Assembly (NCBI GenBank): GCA_027459575.1
Contig: DAIDIB010000008.1
Span: forward strand, 1 to 34,604
DNA length: 34,604 nucleotides
Origin: Gammaproteobacteria bacterium
Lineage (GTDB): Bacteria; Pseudomonadota; Gammaproteobacteria; DSM-16500
Reading direction: 5' to 3'
The translations under genes and the position numbers were made by a program. This document shows, one piece after another, positions 1 to 11,454 of this stretch; position 1 is the stretch's first letter, and the number at the start of each line of letters is the position of its first letter. Below the pieces are notes generated by a model. The model saw only the letters and a list, made by a program, of their open reading frames with translations. It did no database searches and was not told where the DNA came from.

Positions 1-106
1 TTAAGGCCACCGTCTCTACCATCTCGGGGACGTACATCCCTGTACTCGCGCTCCTTACCATCCATGTGTCCGCGACGCCCCTCGCTGGTAGAGACGGTGG
101 CCTTAA
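1..106. repeat. 106-bp palindromic repeat with perfect 20-bp terminal inverted repeats
   Basis: Bases 1-20 (TTAAGGCCACCGTCTCTACC) are the exact reverse complement of bases 87-106. The interior has smaller partial pairings, such as GTAC at 33-36 against GTAC at 42-45 and a weak GGGG/CCCC match. The element begins exactly at the window edge, so it may extend further left. No transposase is visible next to it. It is read as a dispersed palindromic or MITE-like repeat, and no other copy was seen in this window. Confidence 0.75.
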
Positions 107-192
107 CCCAGTCTAAGTCAATCTATTAATGACTCAGCACCGAGGCAATATCAGCGGGAGGCAGTTCCACTGGCGCCGATATACAATTCCGT

Positions 193-198
193 TATAAT
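193..198 (+). promoter_or_regulatory. -10 box for the DUF4383-like gene
   Basis: A perfect TATAAT lies 29 bases before the ATG at 228, and a strong ribosome binding site (GGGAGG) follows at 215-220. No good -35 hexamer is found 16-18 bases upstream, so the promoter would be weak or activator-dependent. Confidence 0.45.
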
Positions 199-227
199 CA
201 AAAGACTTATCACAGGGAGGCACAATC

Positions 228-584
228 ATGTTACGAGCGTTCGCAGTATTACTAGGTATTGCATTTATTTTTGCCGGCGTTGCCGGTAACATGCCAATGT
301 TTGTACAAAATGGCTTGCTGTTCGGTTATGTTGAAGTCGACAGCATGCACAATTTGATTCACTTGATAACAGGTGTCATCGCCATTATGGCAGCAACACG
401 TTATGCTTTGACTAAACTTTTCTTCAAATTGCTGGGTCTATTCTATTCCATCCTGGGTGTTTATGGATTTTGGAGCCATGGTGATCTGATGATCACTCAT
501 ACCAACTTCAATGGTAATGTTTTCCACCTCATAGTCGGTGTTATCTCCTTGTATCTGGGCTTTACCAAAGCAAAAGCTAACTAA
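228..584 (+). CDS. Small integral membrane protein, DUF4383-like
   Basis: The product is 118 residues, almost entirely hydrophobic, with about four predicted membrane segments (roughly residues 1-22, 40-58, 62-82 and 96-115). The spacing of small residues, the internal HNLIHLITG and VFHLIVG motifs and the length fit the DUF4383 family of inner-membrane proteins of unknown function. The start is well supported by GGGAGG eight bases upstream of the ATG and a TATAAT box before that. The gene stands alone: a hairpin at 591-619 separates it from dnaA. No substrate or role can be inferred. Confidence 0.8.
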   Translation: MLRAFAVLLGIAFIFAGVAGNMPMFVQNGLLFGYVEVDSMHNLIHLITGVIAIMAATRYALTKLFFKLLGLFYSILGVYGFWSHGDLMITHTNFNGNVFHLIVGVISLYLGFTKAKAN

Positions 585-590
585 AACAAA

Positions 591-619
591 GGGATCTGTT
601 TATAACTAGAGCAGATCCC
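591..619. terminator. Hairpin between the membrane-protein gene and dnaA
   Basis: GGGATCTG (591-598) pairs perfectly with CAGATCCC (612-619) across a 13-base loop, seven bases after the upstream stop codon. There is no T run on the + strand side, so this is not a textbook intrinsic terminator. Read on the minus strand the hairpin is followed by TTTGTTTT. It may attenuate transcription or simply be a structured spacer in the dnaA leader. Confidence 0.35.
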
Positions 620-702
620 AATTCGCCAGAGATTTATTTCATAGACTGTGGTATAAAACCACCTTGGAATTTGTCAGAACAAATAGGTGGAGATTAACTC
701 CA

Positions 703-2073
703 GTGAGCGGCACTCTTTGGGAAAAATGTTTACATTCGCTTGAGAGTGAGTTCCCTTCTCAGCAATTTAATACCTGGATAAGACCGTTGCAGGCTGAGCT
801 TAGCGACGGCAAATTGGTATTGTTGGCGCCTAATCGCTTTGTTCTTGACTGGATAGTTGAGCGTTTTTTGTCTCGAATTAAAGAATTAGTTCATCATTTC
901 TCCGAAAATCAGCGGCCACCTACCGTAATGTTAGAAATTGGCAGTAAACGTGCTGATAATCAGGTAGCAGCCGCAGTGCCTAAAACTAACACAGCCACGC
1001 CCGCTCCTATCGCGAACAAGGGGGCATTTACTTATACCGACACCACTATCTATCAGAGTAATTTGAATCCCAATTTTACTTTTGAAAACTTTGTTGAGGG
1101 TAAATCGAATCAGCTAGCCAAGGCGGCTTGTTTGCAGGTGGGTGAAAATCCAGGAGTGGCCTACAATCCATTGTTTCTGTATGGCGGTGTGGGCCTTGGT
1201 AAAACGCACTTGTTGCACTCGATTGGAAATAAAATTATTCAAAGTAATTCGCGCGCGAAGGTGTTGTATTTGCATTCTGAACGTTTTGTCGCGGACATGG
1301 TGAAAGCGTTGCAAACGAACGCTATGAATGAATTTAAGCGCTACTATCGCAACGTAGATGCGTTGTTGATCGACGATATTCAATTTTTTGCCGGCAAAGA
1401 TAGAACACAGGAAGAATTTTTTCATACCTTTAACGCGCTGCTGGAAGGACAACAACAAGTTATTTTGACGTGCGATCGTTATCCTAAAGAAATTAATGGT
1501 GTTGAAGAGCGATTAAAATCGCGCTTTGGTTGGGGTTTGACTGTTGCTGTTGAACCACCTGAATTAGAAACGCGTGTCGCGATTTTAATGAGCAAGGCTG
1601 AACAGACGAATATTAATTTGCCGTACGAAGTGGCGTTCTTTGTCGCGAAACGTTTGCGCTCCAATGTGCGTGAATTAGAAGGCGCGCTTAAACGTATTAT
1701 TGCCAACGCGCATTTTACGGGCAAAGCAATAACGCTGGATTTTGTCAAGGAAGCGCTGCGTGATTTGCTGGCACTGCAAGATAAATTAGTCACCACTGAA
1801 AATATTCAGCGCACTGTCGCAGAATATTACAAAGTGAAAGTGGCTGATTTACTTTCCAAACGTCGCAATCGTTCTGTTGCGCGTCCTCGTCAAATAGCGA
1901 TGGCGCTCGCCAAGGAATTAACAAATCACAGCTTGCCGGAAATTGGCGACGCTTTTGGCGGCAGAGATCACACCACTGTGTTGCACGCTTGTCGCATGGT
2001 AAGTGAATTACGACAAACCGACGCGGGCATTGATGAAGATTACACTAACTTACTACGCATACTAACCACATAG
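703..2073 (+). CDS. dnaA: Chromosomal replication initiator protein DnaA
   Basis: DnaA is the AAA+ ATPase that binds DnaA boxes and melts oriC. Domain I is recognisable at the N-terminus ([21 protein letters not shown]), followed by a variable linker around 90-130. The Walker A motif GGVGLGKT is at residues 161-168 and Walker [10 protein letters not shown] at about 221-229. The domain IV DNA-binding signature runs from [13 protein letters not shown] (about 394) to GGRDHTTV (419-426). An upstream in-frame TTG at 664 would add 13 residues unlike any DnaA. GTG at 703 is preferred because AGGTGGAG lies about ten bases before it and homologues begin at this point. The protein is 456 residues, normal for gammaproteobacteria. 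It heads a dnaA-dnaN-recF-gyrB order, with dnaN starting ten bases after its stop. Confidence 0.97.
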   Translation: MSGTLWEKCLHSLESEFPSQQFNTWIRPLQAELSDGKLVLLAPNRFVLDWIVERFLSRIKELVHHFSENQRPPTVMLEIGSKRADNQVAAAVPKTNTATPAPIANKGAFTYTDTTIYQSNLNPNFTFENFVEGKSNQLAKAACLQVGENPGVAYNPLFLYGGVGLGKTHLLHSIGNKIIQSNSRAKVLYLHSERFVADMVKALQTNAMNEFKRYYRNVDALLIDDIQFFAGKDRTQEEFFHTFNALLEGQQQVILTCDRYPKEINGVEERLKSRFGWGLTVAVEPPELETRVAILMSKAEQTNINLPYEVAFFVAKRLRSNVRELEGALKRIIANAHFTGKAITLDFVKEALRDLLALQDKLVTTENIQRTVAEYYKVKVADLLSKRRNRSVARPRQIAMALAKELTNHSLPEIGDAFGGRDHTTVLHACRMVSELRQTDAGIDEDYTNLLRILTT

Positions 2074-2083
2074 AGAAAATGTC

Positions 2084-3220
2084 ATGGATATTACCGTACA
2101 ACGTGAAGCGCTGTTAAAACCACTACAGGCAATCAGCGGTGTTGTTGAACGCAAACAGACATTGCCTATTTTGTCGAACGTGTTATTGAGCGTGAAAGAT
2201 AACACGCTGTTACTAACAGGAACGGATCTGGAAGTTGAATTAATCGGCATCGTGAAACTGGATTCTGTTAAATCAGCAGGTGCCGCGCCGGTGCAATCTG
2301 AAGGTTCTATTACTGTTTCGGCGCGTAAATTATTTGATATTTGTCGCACGCTGCCTGAATGTACTTCGCTGCATTTATGCATCGAAAAAAATTATCTGGT
2401 GGTGCGCGCGGGTGAGAGTTGTTTCAAGTTAAATACCTTGCCTGCGATTGATTACCCGAGCCTGGAAGATACTGAGTATCAGGCACAATTCACTATCAAG
2501 CAGGCGCAATTGCGGAACTTGCTATCCAAGACCTATTTCGCCATGGGGCAGCAAGACGTACGGCATTACCTGAATGGTTCTTTTTTAGACATTTCGCCGA
2601 CCACCATCAAGTGCGTTGCCGCTGATGGTCACCGTTTAGCCTTGGCTTCCTTGCAAGATCTGCAAATTGGCGATGTAAACGCGCGAATTATTCTGCCACG
2701 TAAAAGCGTGTTGGAGTTAATTCGTCTGTTAGCGGGAGATGACAACCATACCATTTCCGTCACGATCGCCGATAATCGCCTCAGGATCGTGACAAATGAA
2801 TACATTTTCACGACAAAACTGATTAACGCGCAGTACCCTGACTACAATCGATTGATCCCTCAGGGCAAGGATGTGGCGGTAGGTGATAAAGAAGCAATAA
2901 AACAAGCACTTACGCGAGCCTCGATTCTTTCCAGCGAAAAATTTCGCGGCGTAAGATTTCAATTGGAACCTGGAAGTTTAAGAATTACAGCAAATAATGC
3001 CGATCAGGAACAGGCGGAAGAAGCTTTGGCGCTGGAATATGCAGGAAATAGTATGGAAATTGGCTTTAACGTCGCCTATCTGCTCGACATCGTGCCGGCA
3101 ATTGTTTCGAAAATGCTAAGATTTGTATTTACCGACCCTAACAGCGGGGTGCTGGTTGAGGGAGCAGAAAATGATCAGAACATACATAGTTTGTACGTTA
3201 TTATGCCGATGAGGTTGTAG
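2084..3220 (+). CDS. dnaN: DNA polymerase III beta sliding clamp
   Basis: The protein is 378 residues, slightly longer than the 366 of E. coli. It begins MDITVQREALLKPLQAISGVVERKQ-like, with the conserved TLPILSNVLL segment at about 26-35, and ends in the canonical VIMPMRL tail that helps form the peptide-binding pocket. The clamp dimer encircles DNA and tethers Pol III and other partners. The ATG is ten bases after the dnaA stop, with a modest AGAGA ribosome binding site, so it is probably co-transcribed with dnaA. A palindromic repeat (3228-3313) separates it from recF. Confidence 0.97.
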   Translation: MDITVQREALLKPLQAISGVVERKQTLPILSNVLLSVKDNTLLLTGTDLEVELIGIVKLDSVKSAGAAPVQSEGSITVSARKLFDICRTLPECTSLHLCIEKNYLVVRAGESCFKLNTLPAIDYPSLEDTEYQAQFTIKQAQLRNLLSKTYFAMGQQDVRHYLNGSFLDISPTTIKCVAADGHRLALASLQDLQIGDVNARIILPRKSVLELIRLLAGDDNHTISVTIADNRLRIVTNEYIFTTKLINAQYPDYNRLIPQGKDVAVGDKEAIKQALTRASILSSEKFRGVRFQLEPGSLRITANNADQEQAEEALALEYAGNSMEIGFNVAYLLDIVPAIVSKMLRFVFTDPNSGVLVEGAENDQNIHSLYVIMPMRL

Positions 3221-3227
3221 TAAATAT

Positions 3228-3313
3228 GTAGCCCGGGTGCGTTTTTTGCACCCGGGTTAGGGTGCTTTGTTTAAACTCTGTCCCCGGATGCAAAAATAGC
3301 ACACTCGGGCTGC
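3228..3313. repeat. REP-like palindromic element, GTAGCCCGG family (copy 1)
   Basis: The 86-bp element is bounded by GTAGCCCGG at the left and a slightly degenerate CTCGGGCTGC at the right. It consists of two hairpins. The first is CCCGGGTGC-GTTTTTT-GCACCCGGG at 3232-3256; the second is weaker and lies at about 3282-3311. Its architecture closely matches the copy inside yidD (30739-30822). It fills most of the dnaN-recF gap and ends 16 bases before the recF start. Confidence 0.8.
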
Positions 3314-3329
3314 GGAAAGACTTGAGAAT

Positions 3330-4427
3330 ATGCCTATTTCTGAATTGCGTATTACTGACTTTCGTAATCTTGCTGCGGCGGAGTTAGCGCCGTGTGTGCA
3401 GGGTTTAAACATTATTAGCGGTGATAATGGGAGTGGTAAGACAAGCTTGCTAGAGGCTATTCATTATTTGGGATCGGGTAAATCGTTTCGTTGTTCGACG
3501 CCGCATTTGCTGATTAAAAATGAAGCGGTTAAATTTTCTATTTTTTCCCAATTAGTTAGCAATAGCGACCATCTACTGCCAATAGGGATTGAACGTCATA
3601 CTGAAGGACGAGTTGCGCTGCGTATAGCAGAGAAGGATGCGCAAAGTGTGGCGGAATTGGCACAAATCTTACCAGTGCGCCTGATTAATTCACAGTCACA
3701 TCAAATTTTTGAATCCGGACCGATGCATCGCCGCAAGTATCTTGATTGGGGTTTATTTTACCATTTCGAGCAGTTTCTACCTGTTTGGCGACAGTTTGAG
3801 CGCGTTTTAAAGCAAAGAAATGTCGTTTTAAAGCAAAAGCGCCCCAAATACGAGCTGGAACCCTGGACAAATGAGCTGATAACACTCGCTGTGCAAGTTG
3901 ATGCCATGCGTAAACAATACATTTCATTACTGGAGCCTATTATCGCGGAACTTGCCAAGGAATTGTTATCCATCCCGCAATTAACTATCTCCTATGATAA
4001 TGGCTGGAATACTGAGCAGGATTATGACGCTTTATTGCGCCAATTTGTAAATGAGGAATATCGCCTTGGCACCACTCAATATGGCCCTCATCGCGCGGAT
4101 ATCGATATGACCTCGAATGGTGTTTCTATTAAGCATTTTTTATCGAGAGGACAGCAAAAGCTCTTGATTTGTGCTATGATACTTGCCCAAGGAATACTAT
4201 TTAATAAGCTAGTTTGTAAGGGCTTAGTGTACTTGGTTGACGACTTGCCGTCTGAATTAGATCTGCATAGCCAGCAAAAGCTTTTAAGCTTGCTCATGCG
4301 ACAACAAGCGCAAATATACATCACCGCGATTGAGGCAGACACTATTTATCAGGCAATCAGCGACTTAGACGATGTAACAATGAGAGTGTTCCACGTGGAA
4401 CATGGGAAAGTGAGGCGGATAGACTAG
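3330..4427 (+). CDS. recF: DNA replication and repair protein RecF
   Basis: RecF is an SMC/ABC-type ATPase that loads RecA onto gapped DNA together with RecO and RecR. The Walker A motif GDNGSGKT is at residues 31-38. The ABC signature LSRGQQKLL is at about 271-279 and the Walker B/D-loop segment LVDDLPSELD at 302-311. The 365-residue length is normal. The ATG at 3330 follows GGAAAGACTTGAGAAT, a weak to moderate ribosome binding site. The dnaN-recF-gyrB order is conserved, but here repeats sit on both sides of the gene. Confidence 0.96.
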   Translation: MPISELRITDFRNLAAAELAPCVQGLNIISGDNGSGKTSLLEAIHYLGSGKSFRCSTPHLLIKNEAVKFSIFSQLVSNSDHLLPIGIERHTEGRVALRIAEKDAQSVAELAQILPVRLINSQSHQIFESGPMHRRKYLDWGLFYHFEQFLPVWRQFERVLKQRNVVLKQKRPKYELEPWTNELITLAVQVDAMRKQYISLLEPIIAELAKELLSIPQLTISYDNGWNTEQDYDALLRQFVNEEYRLGTTQYGPHRADIDMTSNGVSIKHFLSRGQQKLLICAMILAQGILFNKLVCKGLVYLVDDLPSELDLHSQQKLLSLLMRQQAQIYITAIEADTIYQAISDLDDVTMRVFHVEHGKVRRID

Positions 4428-4484
4428 ATGTTTTGCGAGTGTGGCTCCTGAGCTCGAGACAGAGTTTAATCGAAGCCACATTTC

Positions 4485-4525
4485 CCCGGATGAAATTTAA
4501 AAAGCAAATTTCATCCGGGCTACGC
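4485..4525. repeat. REP-like hairpin, GTAGCCCGG family (copy 2)
   Basis: A perfect 14-bp stem (CCCGGATGAAATTT at 4485-4498 against its complement at 4506-4519) encloses a 7-base loop. The 3' flank GGGCTACGCC carries the family boundary. It is the first of several palindromes in the 374-bp recF-gyrB gap. Confidence 0.8.
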
Positions 4526-4544
4526 CTACTACGCCAAGCACAGA

Positions 4545-4574
4545 TTCCCGGACATAAAAACATGTCGGGGCTAC
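4545..4574. repeat. REP-like hairpin, GTAGCCCGG family (copy 3, short)
   Basis: CCCGGACAT pairs with ATGTCGGGG across a six-base A-rich loop and is followed by GGGGCTAC. This is the same half-element design as copy 2, with a different stem sequence. Confidence 0.65.
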
Positions 4575-4629
4575 ACGCGGACGATATTGTGCGCGATAGC
4601 GGCAGGTATTGAACGGCGGACCGGGAGAC

Positions 4630-4678
4630 TCTGTTTCTTTTTCGCAGCGCAGCGAGAAAAAAAACAGATCTACCGGGC
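4630..4678. repeat. Long hairpin in the recF-gyrB gap
   Basis: CTGTTTCTTTTTCGC (about 4631-4645) pairs imperfectly with GCGAGAAAAAAAACAG (about 4652-4667), and TACCGGGCC follows. It lies between REP-like copies 3 and 4 and may be a diverged member of the same family. On the + strand the descending arm is purine-rich, so terminator function for recF is not supported. Confidence 0.5.
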
Positions 4679-4718
4679 CGTGGTTACCGTATCACCGATG
4701 AAGTTAGATGGGACAGCT

Positions 4719-4751
4719 CCCCGAATGAGAAAAACACTCATCCGGGCTACG
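4719..4751. repeat. REP-like hairpin, GTAGCCCGG family (copy 4)
   Basis: CCCGAATGAG pairs with CTCATCCGGG (one mismatch) around a short A-rich loop, ending in GGGCTACGC. It ends about 50 bases before the gyrB start. The whole interval 4428-4801 holds these palindromes and no credible gene; a small + strand reading frame at 4587-4781 is composed of repeat sequence. Confidence 0.7.
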
Positions 4752-4762
4752 CAAGTGAATAA

Positions 4763-7222
<2,460 letters not shown>

Positions 7223-7280
7223 AATATTATTCTGTTGTTCTGAACATCAAGATGGGATAACCTAACGTTATTGTACCGGG

Positions 7281-8558
7281 ATGTCACGGATGAAATCACT
7301 TTTCATATTACGAGCTATCATATTGCGAACTATGCTGCTCGGCATACTTCTAACCTCGACCACCATTTACGCAAGTAATAAGCCCACTACTTTTTTAGGT
7401 CCCAACTTAACGGGCGGCTTTGGTAACACGATCAATAACACCACTGCCTATTCGTTATTAGGAGAAGTGGGCGTTAAAAACCTTCGCGTGGGTGGCACCG
7501 TAGCCTGGCAACTTAATAATACCCAATTTTTGAAAGCATCCGCCGAATACTTACAGCAGAACATCACTTATTCATTTAATTCAGGCGATACAAGCCAGTG
7601 GGTGTCACAAGGCGCCTTGGGAGCGGACTATTTATATCAATTTTCAGGCTATCGTTACGAACCACAGGTTGATGTGGCAGCTTATCTTTCTCACGCACCA
7701 AATAAATCGTTAGGCAATAGATCAACAACAACGGTAATTAGCGGCACGACAACAACAATTCTTAATCAGAGACACATTGCTGGCTCCGATGGGGCTGGCG
7801 TGATCCCCACTCTTTCTGTGGCTCCCTGGCAAGGTGGCCGAGCTGGCATAGGGTTGAATTATGATAACGTTCGCTATAATCAAAACTTTTCTCCTTCGCA
7901 AAATGCGAATGGGCTGGGTGGCACGTTTACTCTCAACCAACAAATAGCAAAAGATGTTTCGATGGGCGTATCCGCCGCGGTTCGCCAACCGTTTAATAAT
8001 TATGCTGCAAATGTGTCTTTTAATAACCTACAATACCATGGAACATGGGCGTTAGATGTTGATAGCCAATATACAGCAGGCAAAAATACACTGCCCAGCA
8101 CATGGAATGTTGGTTTAAGCGTAAGTTATTACATGGATTCTTATCAACAAAACAGCGGCCACTCGTCGTTAACATCGCATCATAATGACCTGCTGGCATT
8201 TGCCTCAACACCAGCCGTCTATATGCCACAAGTGTTGGCTATCGCGGAACAAAAAGTCACCAGAACAAGCAAAAGTTGCGGTGCGGCGCCTTCCATTACT
8301 GGTACATTTGCTGATCAGATAGTCGGGGTGGGTACGACAACATTAAACTCGCCAACTCAGTTCAATGGAACTAACCTGACCTATACCGTTACTTCCAATT
8401 TCACGGCTGGTAGTGGTACCGTAACAATCAATTCTACAACCGGCGCGGTGAGCGCAACTGGAAATAGCTTTGGTTCTAATGTATCTATAGCAATCAAGGC
8501 AACGGACTCATGTGGTCGAGCCATTACGTCCAACACCTTTACTGTAAATTTCATTTAA
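7281..8558 (+). CDS. Secreted outer-membrane beta-barrel-like protein with C-terminal Ig-like domain
   Basis: I do not recognise this 425-residue protein by name. It opens with a signal peptide (basic start, hydrophobic run to about residue 30, probable cleavage after TIYA). Residues about 35-310 show alternating polar/hydrophobic stretches, many Tyr, Asn, Gly and Trp, and aromatic girdle-like positions typical of an outer-membrane barrel. Residues about 335-425 look like an Ig/cadherin-like beta-sandwich, from PSITGTFADQIVG through the repeated TxTV/TINSTTGAVSA pattern to FTVNF, with two Cys (CGAAP and SCGRA) that could bracket it. The start could be ATG 7281 or ATG 7290. It sits 58 bases after gyrB and 162 bases before the pilus locus, so a surface role linked to the pilus is possible but unproven. 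Confidence 0.6.
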   Translation: MSRMKSLFILRAIILRTMLLGILLTSTTIYASNKPTTFLGPNLTGGFGNTINNTTAYSLLGEVGVKNLRVGGTVAWQLNNTQFLKASAEYLQQNITYSFNSGDTSQWVSQGALGADYLYQFSGYRYEPQVDVAAYLSHAPNKSLGNRSTTTVISGTTTTILNQRHIAGSDGAGVIPTLSVAPWQGGRAGIGLNYDNVRYNQNFSPSQNANGLGGTFTLNQQIAKDVSMGVSAAVRQPFNNYAANVSFNNLQYHGTWALDVDSQYTAGKNTLPSTWNVGLSVSYYMDSYQQNSGHSSLTSHHNDLLAFASTPAVYMPQVLAIAEQKVTRTSKSCGAAPSITGTFADQIVGVGTTTLNSPTQFNGTNLTYTVTSNFTAGSGTVTINSTTGAVSATGNSFGSNVSIAIKATDSCGRAITSNTFTVNFI

Positions 8559-8668
8559 ATAAAGCAAGGCACCCAAAAAATCTATAACCTATTGTATTTA
8601 TTATAAAAGCATCTGACAGCTCTTGGCATTAGGGGTTTGTCTATAAACCATTTATATCCAAAACGTTC

Positions 8669-8674
8669 TATAAT
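8669..8674 (+). promoter_or_regulatory. Candidate -10 box for the pilus operon
   Basis: A perfect TATAAT lies 47 bases before the ATPase start, in the AT-rich 162-bp interval after the barrel gene. No convincing -35 hexamer is seen at the usual spacing. It is the best candidate for transcription entering the eight-gene pilus locus. Confidence 0.4.
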
Positions 8675-8720
8675 TAATATAGTAAACAGCTCACTTTTCG
8701 TGCACTATTGCGAGGTGTCT

Positions 8721-10334
8721 ATGGCTGACGTTACACTGCCTCCTGACCAAGATGAAGAAGTTGACGAGACAAAAGATAAAATGGCATCACTCGACCAATA
8801 CGCAACGGCTACGCGCACAAAAGTAGTGAGTGGCCAGTCTGACCTTGATAGTAAAGACAAAGTCATGGATGAAATGTTTGCCTGGTGCAAAGAGCAAGGC
8901 AATATCGTTGTATTGCGTAGCGCCACCATTCTTTCTTCCGATCCCACCTCGCGCACCGTGCAAAATTGCAAATCACTGATGCTAAGCAAAGGTATTCACC
9001 CTGGCAGCGTCTACGCCGCCACCCGTTCTGTACTGGCACTACTTCTCGCCAGCGGCGAGGAAGAAGAAAGCTCGCAGAGACACAAAGGCGAAACAAATGT
9101 TTCGTTTAGCGATCAGCAAAAACATTTACGCGAATTAGTTTTTGAAGCTGTCAGGCAAAAAGTCAGCGATATTCACATTCAAGTGCGCGCAGGTTATTCC
9201 AAAATCCGCATGCGTCAACATGGTGAACTGCGCGTCTTCGCCGAGTGGTCGGAAAAACTTGGTCGCGAAATCGCCTCGGTGGCATTCAACAAAGAAACAG
9301 ACCACGCAACATCACACTTCAATCCGCTAGTTCCGCAAGACGCATCCATGCCACTAAAAATGTCCGGCAGAGATATTCGCTTACGTCTAGCGAGCGTCCC
9401 CGCGCACGGCGGATTTGACATGGTCATGCGTATTCTCACCACCGGTGAAGAACGCAACAAAACGCTGGAAGAATTAGGCTACACCGAGAAACAAATTGAA
9501 ATTATCAAAATGGCGATGAAACTACCCTTCGGCGCCATCATCGTCGCAGGTCCAACCGGATCTGGTAAAACCACAACCTTGGCATCGTGTATGGAAATGG
9601 TGGAATCCACCGCGAAATTGTATTCCATCGAAGACCCCGTTGAAAAAGTCGTCGAAGCGGCAACACAAGTTCCTGTTAATACCGATAAAGAAGACCGCAG
9701 CTTTGCCAGCATGGGTAAAGCCGCTTTACGTATGGACCCTGACGTCATCATCCTCGGTGAAATGCGCGATGAAGATACCGCGCATGTCATGGTTCGCGCT
9801 TCCATCACTGGTCACTTGGTACTAACCACCCTGCATACCAACCGCGCCACCGCTATTGTGACTCGTCTGGTAGATATGGGAATTTCTCCCGTACTATTAA
9901 GTGACAGCAGCGTGTTGCGCTGTCTGATGTGTCAACGACTCATCGCAAAAATGTGCCCAGATTGCGCCGTACCTTTGCGTTCATCGGAAAAACATATGGA
10001 TTATATTCCTGCCTGGGAAGCTGTGCTTGGCAAAGAAATCATTGATAAAGCCAAAGCACGCGGTAATGGTTGCCCTAAGTGTCGCCATTCTGGCGTTAGC
10101 GGTCGTATTGTGGTGGCGGAAGTTATCTGGGTTGACGAAGAAGGCAGACAATACATTCAAAAATGCGATACGCTAGGTTGGGAAAAATATATGAAAGAGA
10201 ATGGCTGGGAAGACTTCCGTGACCGCGCTATTCAATTAATTGAAACTGGTATGTGCGATCCGTTTGACGCGGAAAAAGTAGTTGGCCCAATTAACCCGGC
10301 GACACAGTCGAGAACGTTTAAATATAAGTTTTAA
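8721..10334 (+). CDS. pilQ: Type IVb pilus assembly ATPase (PilQ of R64 type / GspE family)
   Basis: This is the cytoplasmic secretion ATPase powering pilus extension. Walker A AGPTGSGKTTT is at residues 276-286, the Asp box IEDPVE at about 302, Walker B MDPDVIILGEMRD at 338-350 and the His box TGHLVLTTLHTNRA at about 363-376. A zinc-binding tetracysteine is formed by C401, C404, C412, C415 and CPKC at 451-454. The N-terminal ~120 residues are variable. An upstream in-frame TTG at 8637 is possible, but ATG 8721 has AGGTG at a good distance and avoids an unlikely leader. Symbols follow the R64 thin-pilus scheme, in which PilQ is the ATPase and not the type IVa secretin. The platform protein starts 26 bases downstream. 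Confidence 0.88.
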   Translation: MADVTLPPDQDEEVDETKDKMASLDQYATATRTKVVSGQSDLDSKDKVMDEMFAWCKEQGNIVVLRSATILSSDPTSRTVQNCKSLMLSKGIHPGSVYAATRSVLALLLASGEEEESSQRHKGETNVSFSDQQKHLRELVFEAVRQKVSDIHIQVRAGYSKIRMRQHGELRVFAEWSEKLGREIASVAFNKETDHATSHFNPLVPQDASMPLKMSGRDIRLRLASVPAHGGFDMVMRILTTGEERNKTLEELGYTEKQIEIIKMAMKLPFGAIIVAGPTGSGKTTTLASCMEMVESTAKLYSIEDPVEKVVEAATQVPVNTDKEDRSFASMGKAALRMDPDVIILGEMRDEDTAHVMVRASITGHLVLTTLHTNRATAIVTRLVDMGISPVLLSDSSVLRCLMCQRLIAKMCPDCAVPLRSSEKHMDYIPAWEAVLGKEIIDKAKARGNGCPKCRHSGVSGRIVVAEVIWVDEEGRQYIQKCDTLGWEKYMKENGWEDFRDRAIQLIETGMCDPFDAEKVVGPINPATQSRTFKYKF

Positions 10335-10360
10335 AATGACGAAATACAAGGCAGGTTGAT

Positions 10361-11437
10361 ATGGATTTTTCACTTGATGCGCTAACTGATACGGCAAAAC
10401 ACTACTCCGCTATCGTGGTAGCCGGTGTTAAACGTTTTCAATTCAATAAAAAAACACAGCTTGCGTTTCTCGAAGACTTGTCTTTGCTTATTAACGATGG
10501 CATTCCCGCTAACCGCGCCATCGAAATGATGGCCCATGTGGGAAAAGGATTAAATAAGGAAGTGGCCACATCGATCGCGCTGAAAATTTCACAAGGTCAA
10601 CCACTCGCGGAAGGTATGAAAGAATGGTTCTCGCCAAATGTGGTTGAAATCGTACGTGTGGGTGAAGCGGGCGGCGCACTGGCACAAACCTTAAAATCTG
10701 CCATCAACATGCTATCGCAGCAAGGTGTCGCTATGGGCGCTTTTGTTGGCGCAGTCTCTTATCCTCTGTTAGTTATCACCATGGCCTGTGTCATCATCAT
10801 TTATTTGAACGATTCCGTGTTCGTACAATTTAAGGCGATTAAACCTGTTGATCAATGGCCGGACGCGGGACGACGTCTTATTTATGTAGCGAATTTAATT
10901 AAAGACTGGTGGTGGATATTCATTGTGGGCACAGTTGCCACCATCATAATCTTGCGCCGTTTAATGACCAATTACGTTGGCGAATTTCGGCCTCAACTCG
11001 ACAAAATTCCACCTTTTTCTTTTTATCGAACGCTGACAGCGGCACGCGTACTCGAGACATTGGGATTGCTGGTCGCCAATGGCGTGGTATTTCGCGCCGC
11101 GATTAAGGTCATGCAATATCAGGCCAATCCCTACATGCATTATCATCTTGCAATGATGGAACATTTTCTCAGTATGGGTAAAACCAACATTGGTGACGTA
11201 CTGGCGACCGGCCTCGTTAACGACGATGACATTATGCGCTTACGCATCATGGCTGAAGTAAAAGGCTTTGAACATGGCCTGATTCGCATGGGGATACGCG
11301 GAACGGATCAGGCAACGCAAACCTTAAAAATCATCGCGCGCATATTTGGTGGTATTTTATTATCTATTGGCGCGATGCTTATTATTATTATCGTCCAAGG
11401 TATTTATCTGACAGGTATGGCGATGGGGCAACAGTAG
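10361..11437 (+). CDS. pilR: Type IVb pilus inner-membrane platform protein (PilR / GspF family)
   Basis: The 358-residue protein has two T2SSF-type repeats (about 30-150 and 230-340). Membrane segments are seen at about 125-147, 185-208 and 330-352. The first repeat contains FLEDLSLLINDGIPANRAIEMM and VRVGEAGGAL, which match the family signature around the conserved Gly-Glu. It would couple the ATPase to pilin polymerisation. The start has AGG 6-8 bases upstream of the ATG. It lies between the ATPase and the first pilin, exactly as pilR does in IncI plasmids. Confidence 0.87.
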   Translation: MDFSLDALTDTAKHYSAIVVAGVKRFQFNKKTQLAFLEDLSLLINDGIPANRAIEMMAHVGKGLNKEVATSIALKISQGQPLAEGMKEWFSPNVVEIVRVGEAGGALAQTLKSAINMLSQQGVAMGAFVGAVSYPLLVITMACVIIIYLNDSVFVQFKAIKPVDQWPDAGRRLIYVANLIKDWWWIFIVGTVATIIILRRLMTNYVGEFRPQLDKIPPFSFYRTLTAARVLETLGLLVANGVVFRAAIKVMQYQANPYMHYHLAMMEHFLSMGKTNIGDVLATGLVNDDDIMRLRIMAEVKGFEHGLIRMGIRGTDQATQTLKIIARIFGGILLSIGAMLIIIIVQGIYLTGMAMGQQ

Positions 11438-11454
11438 CAAATGAGGCTGCCATC

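Noticed and set aside
1114-1796. Antisense reading frames of 105 and 114 residues across dnaA
   Set aside because: They are shadows of the conserved dnaA gene, with no ribosome binding sites or recognisable domains.
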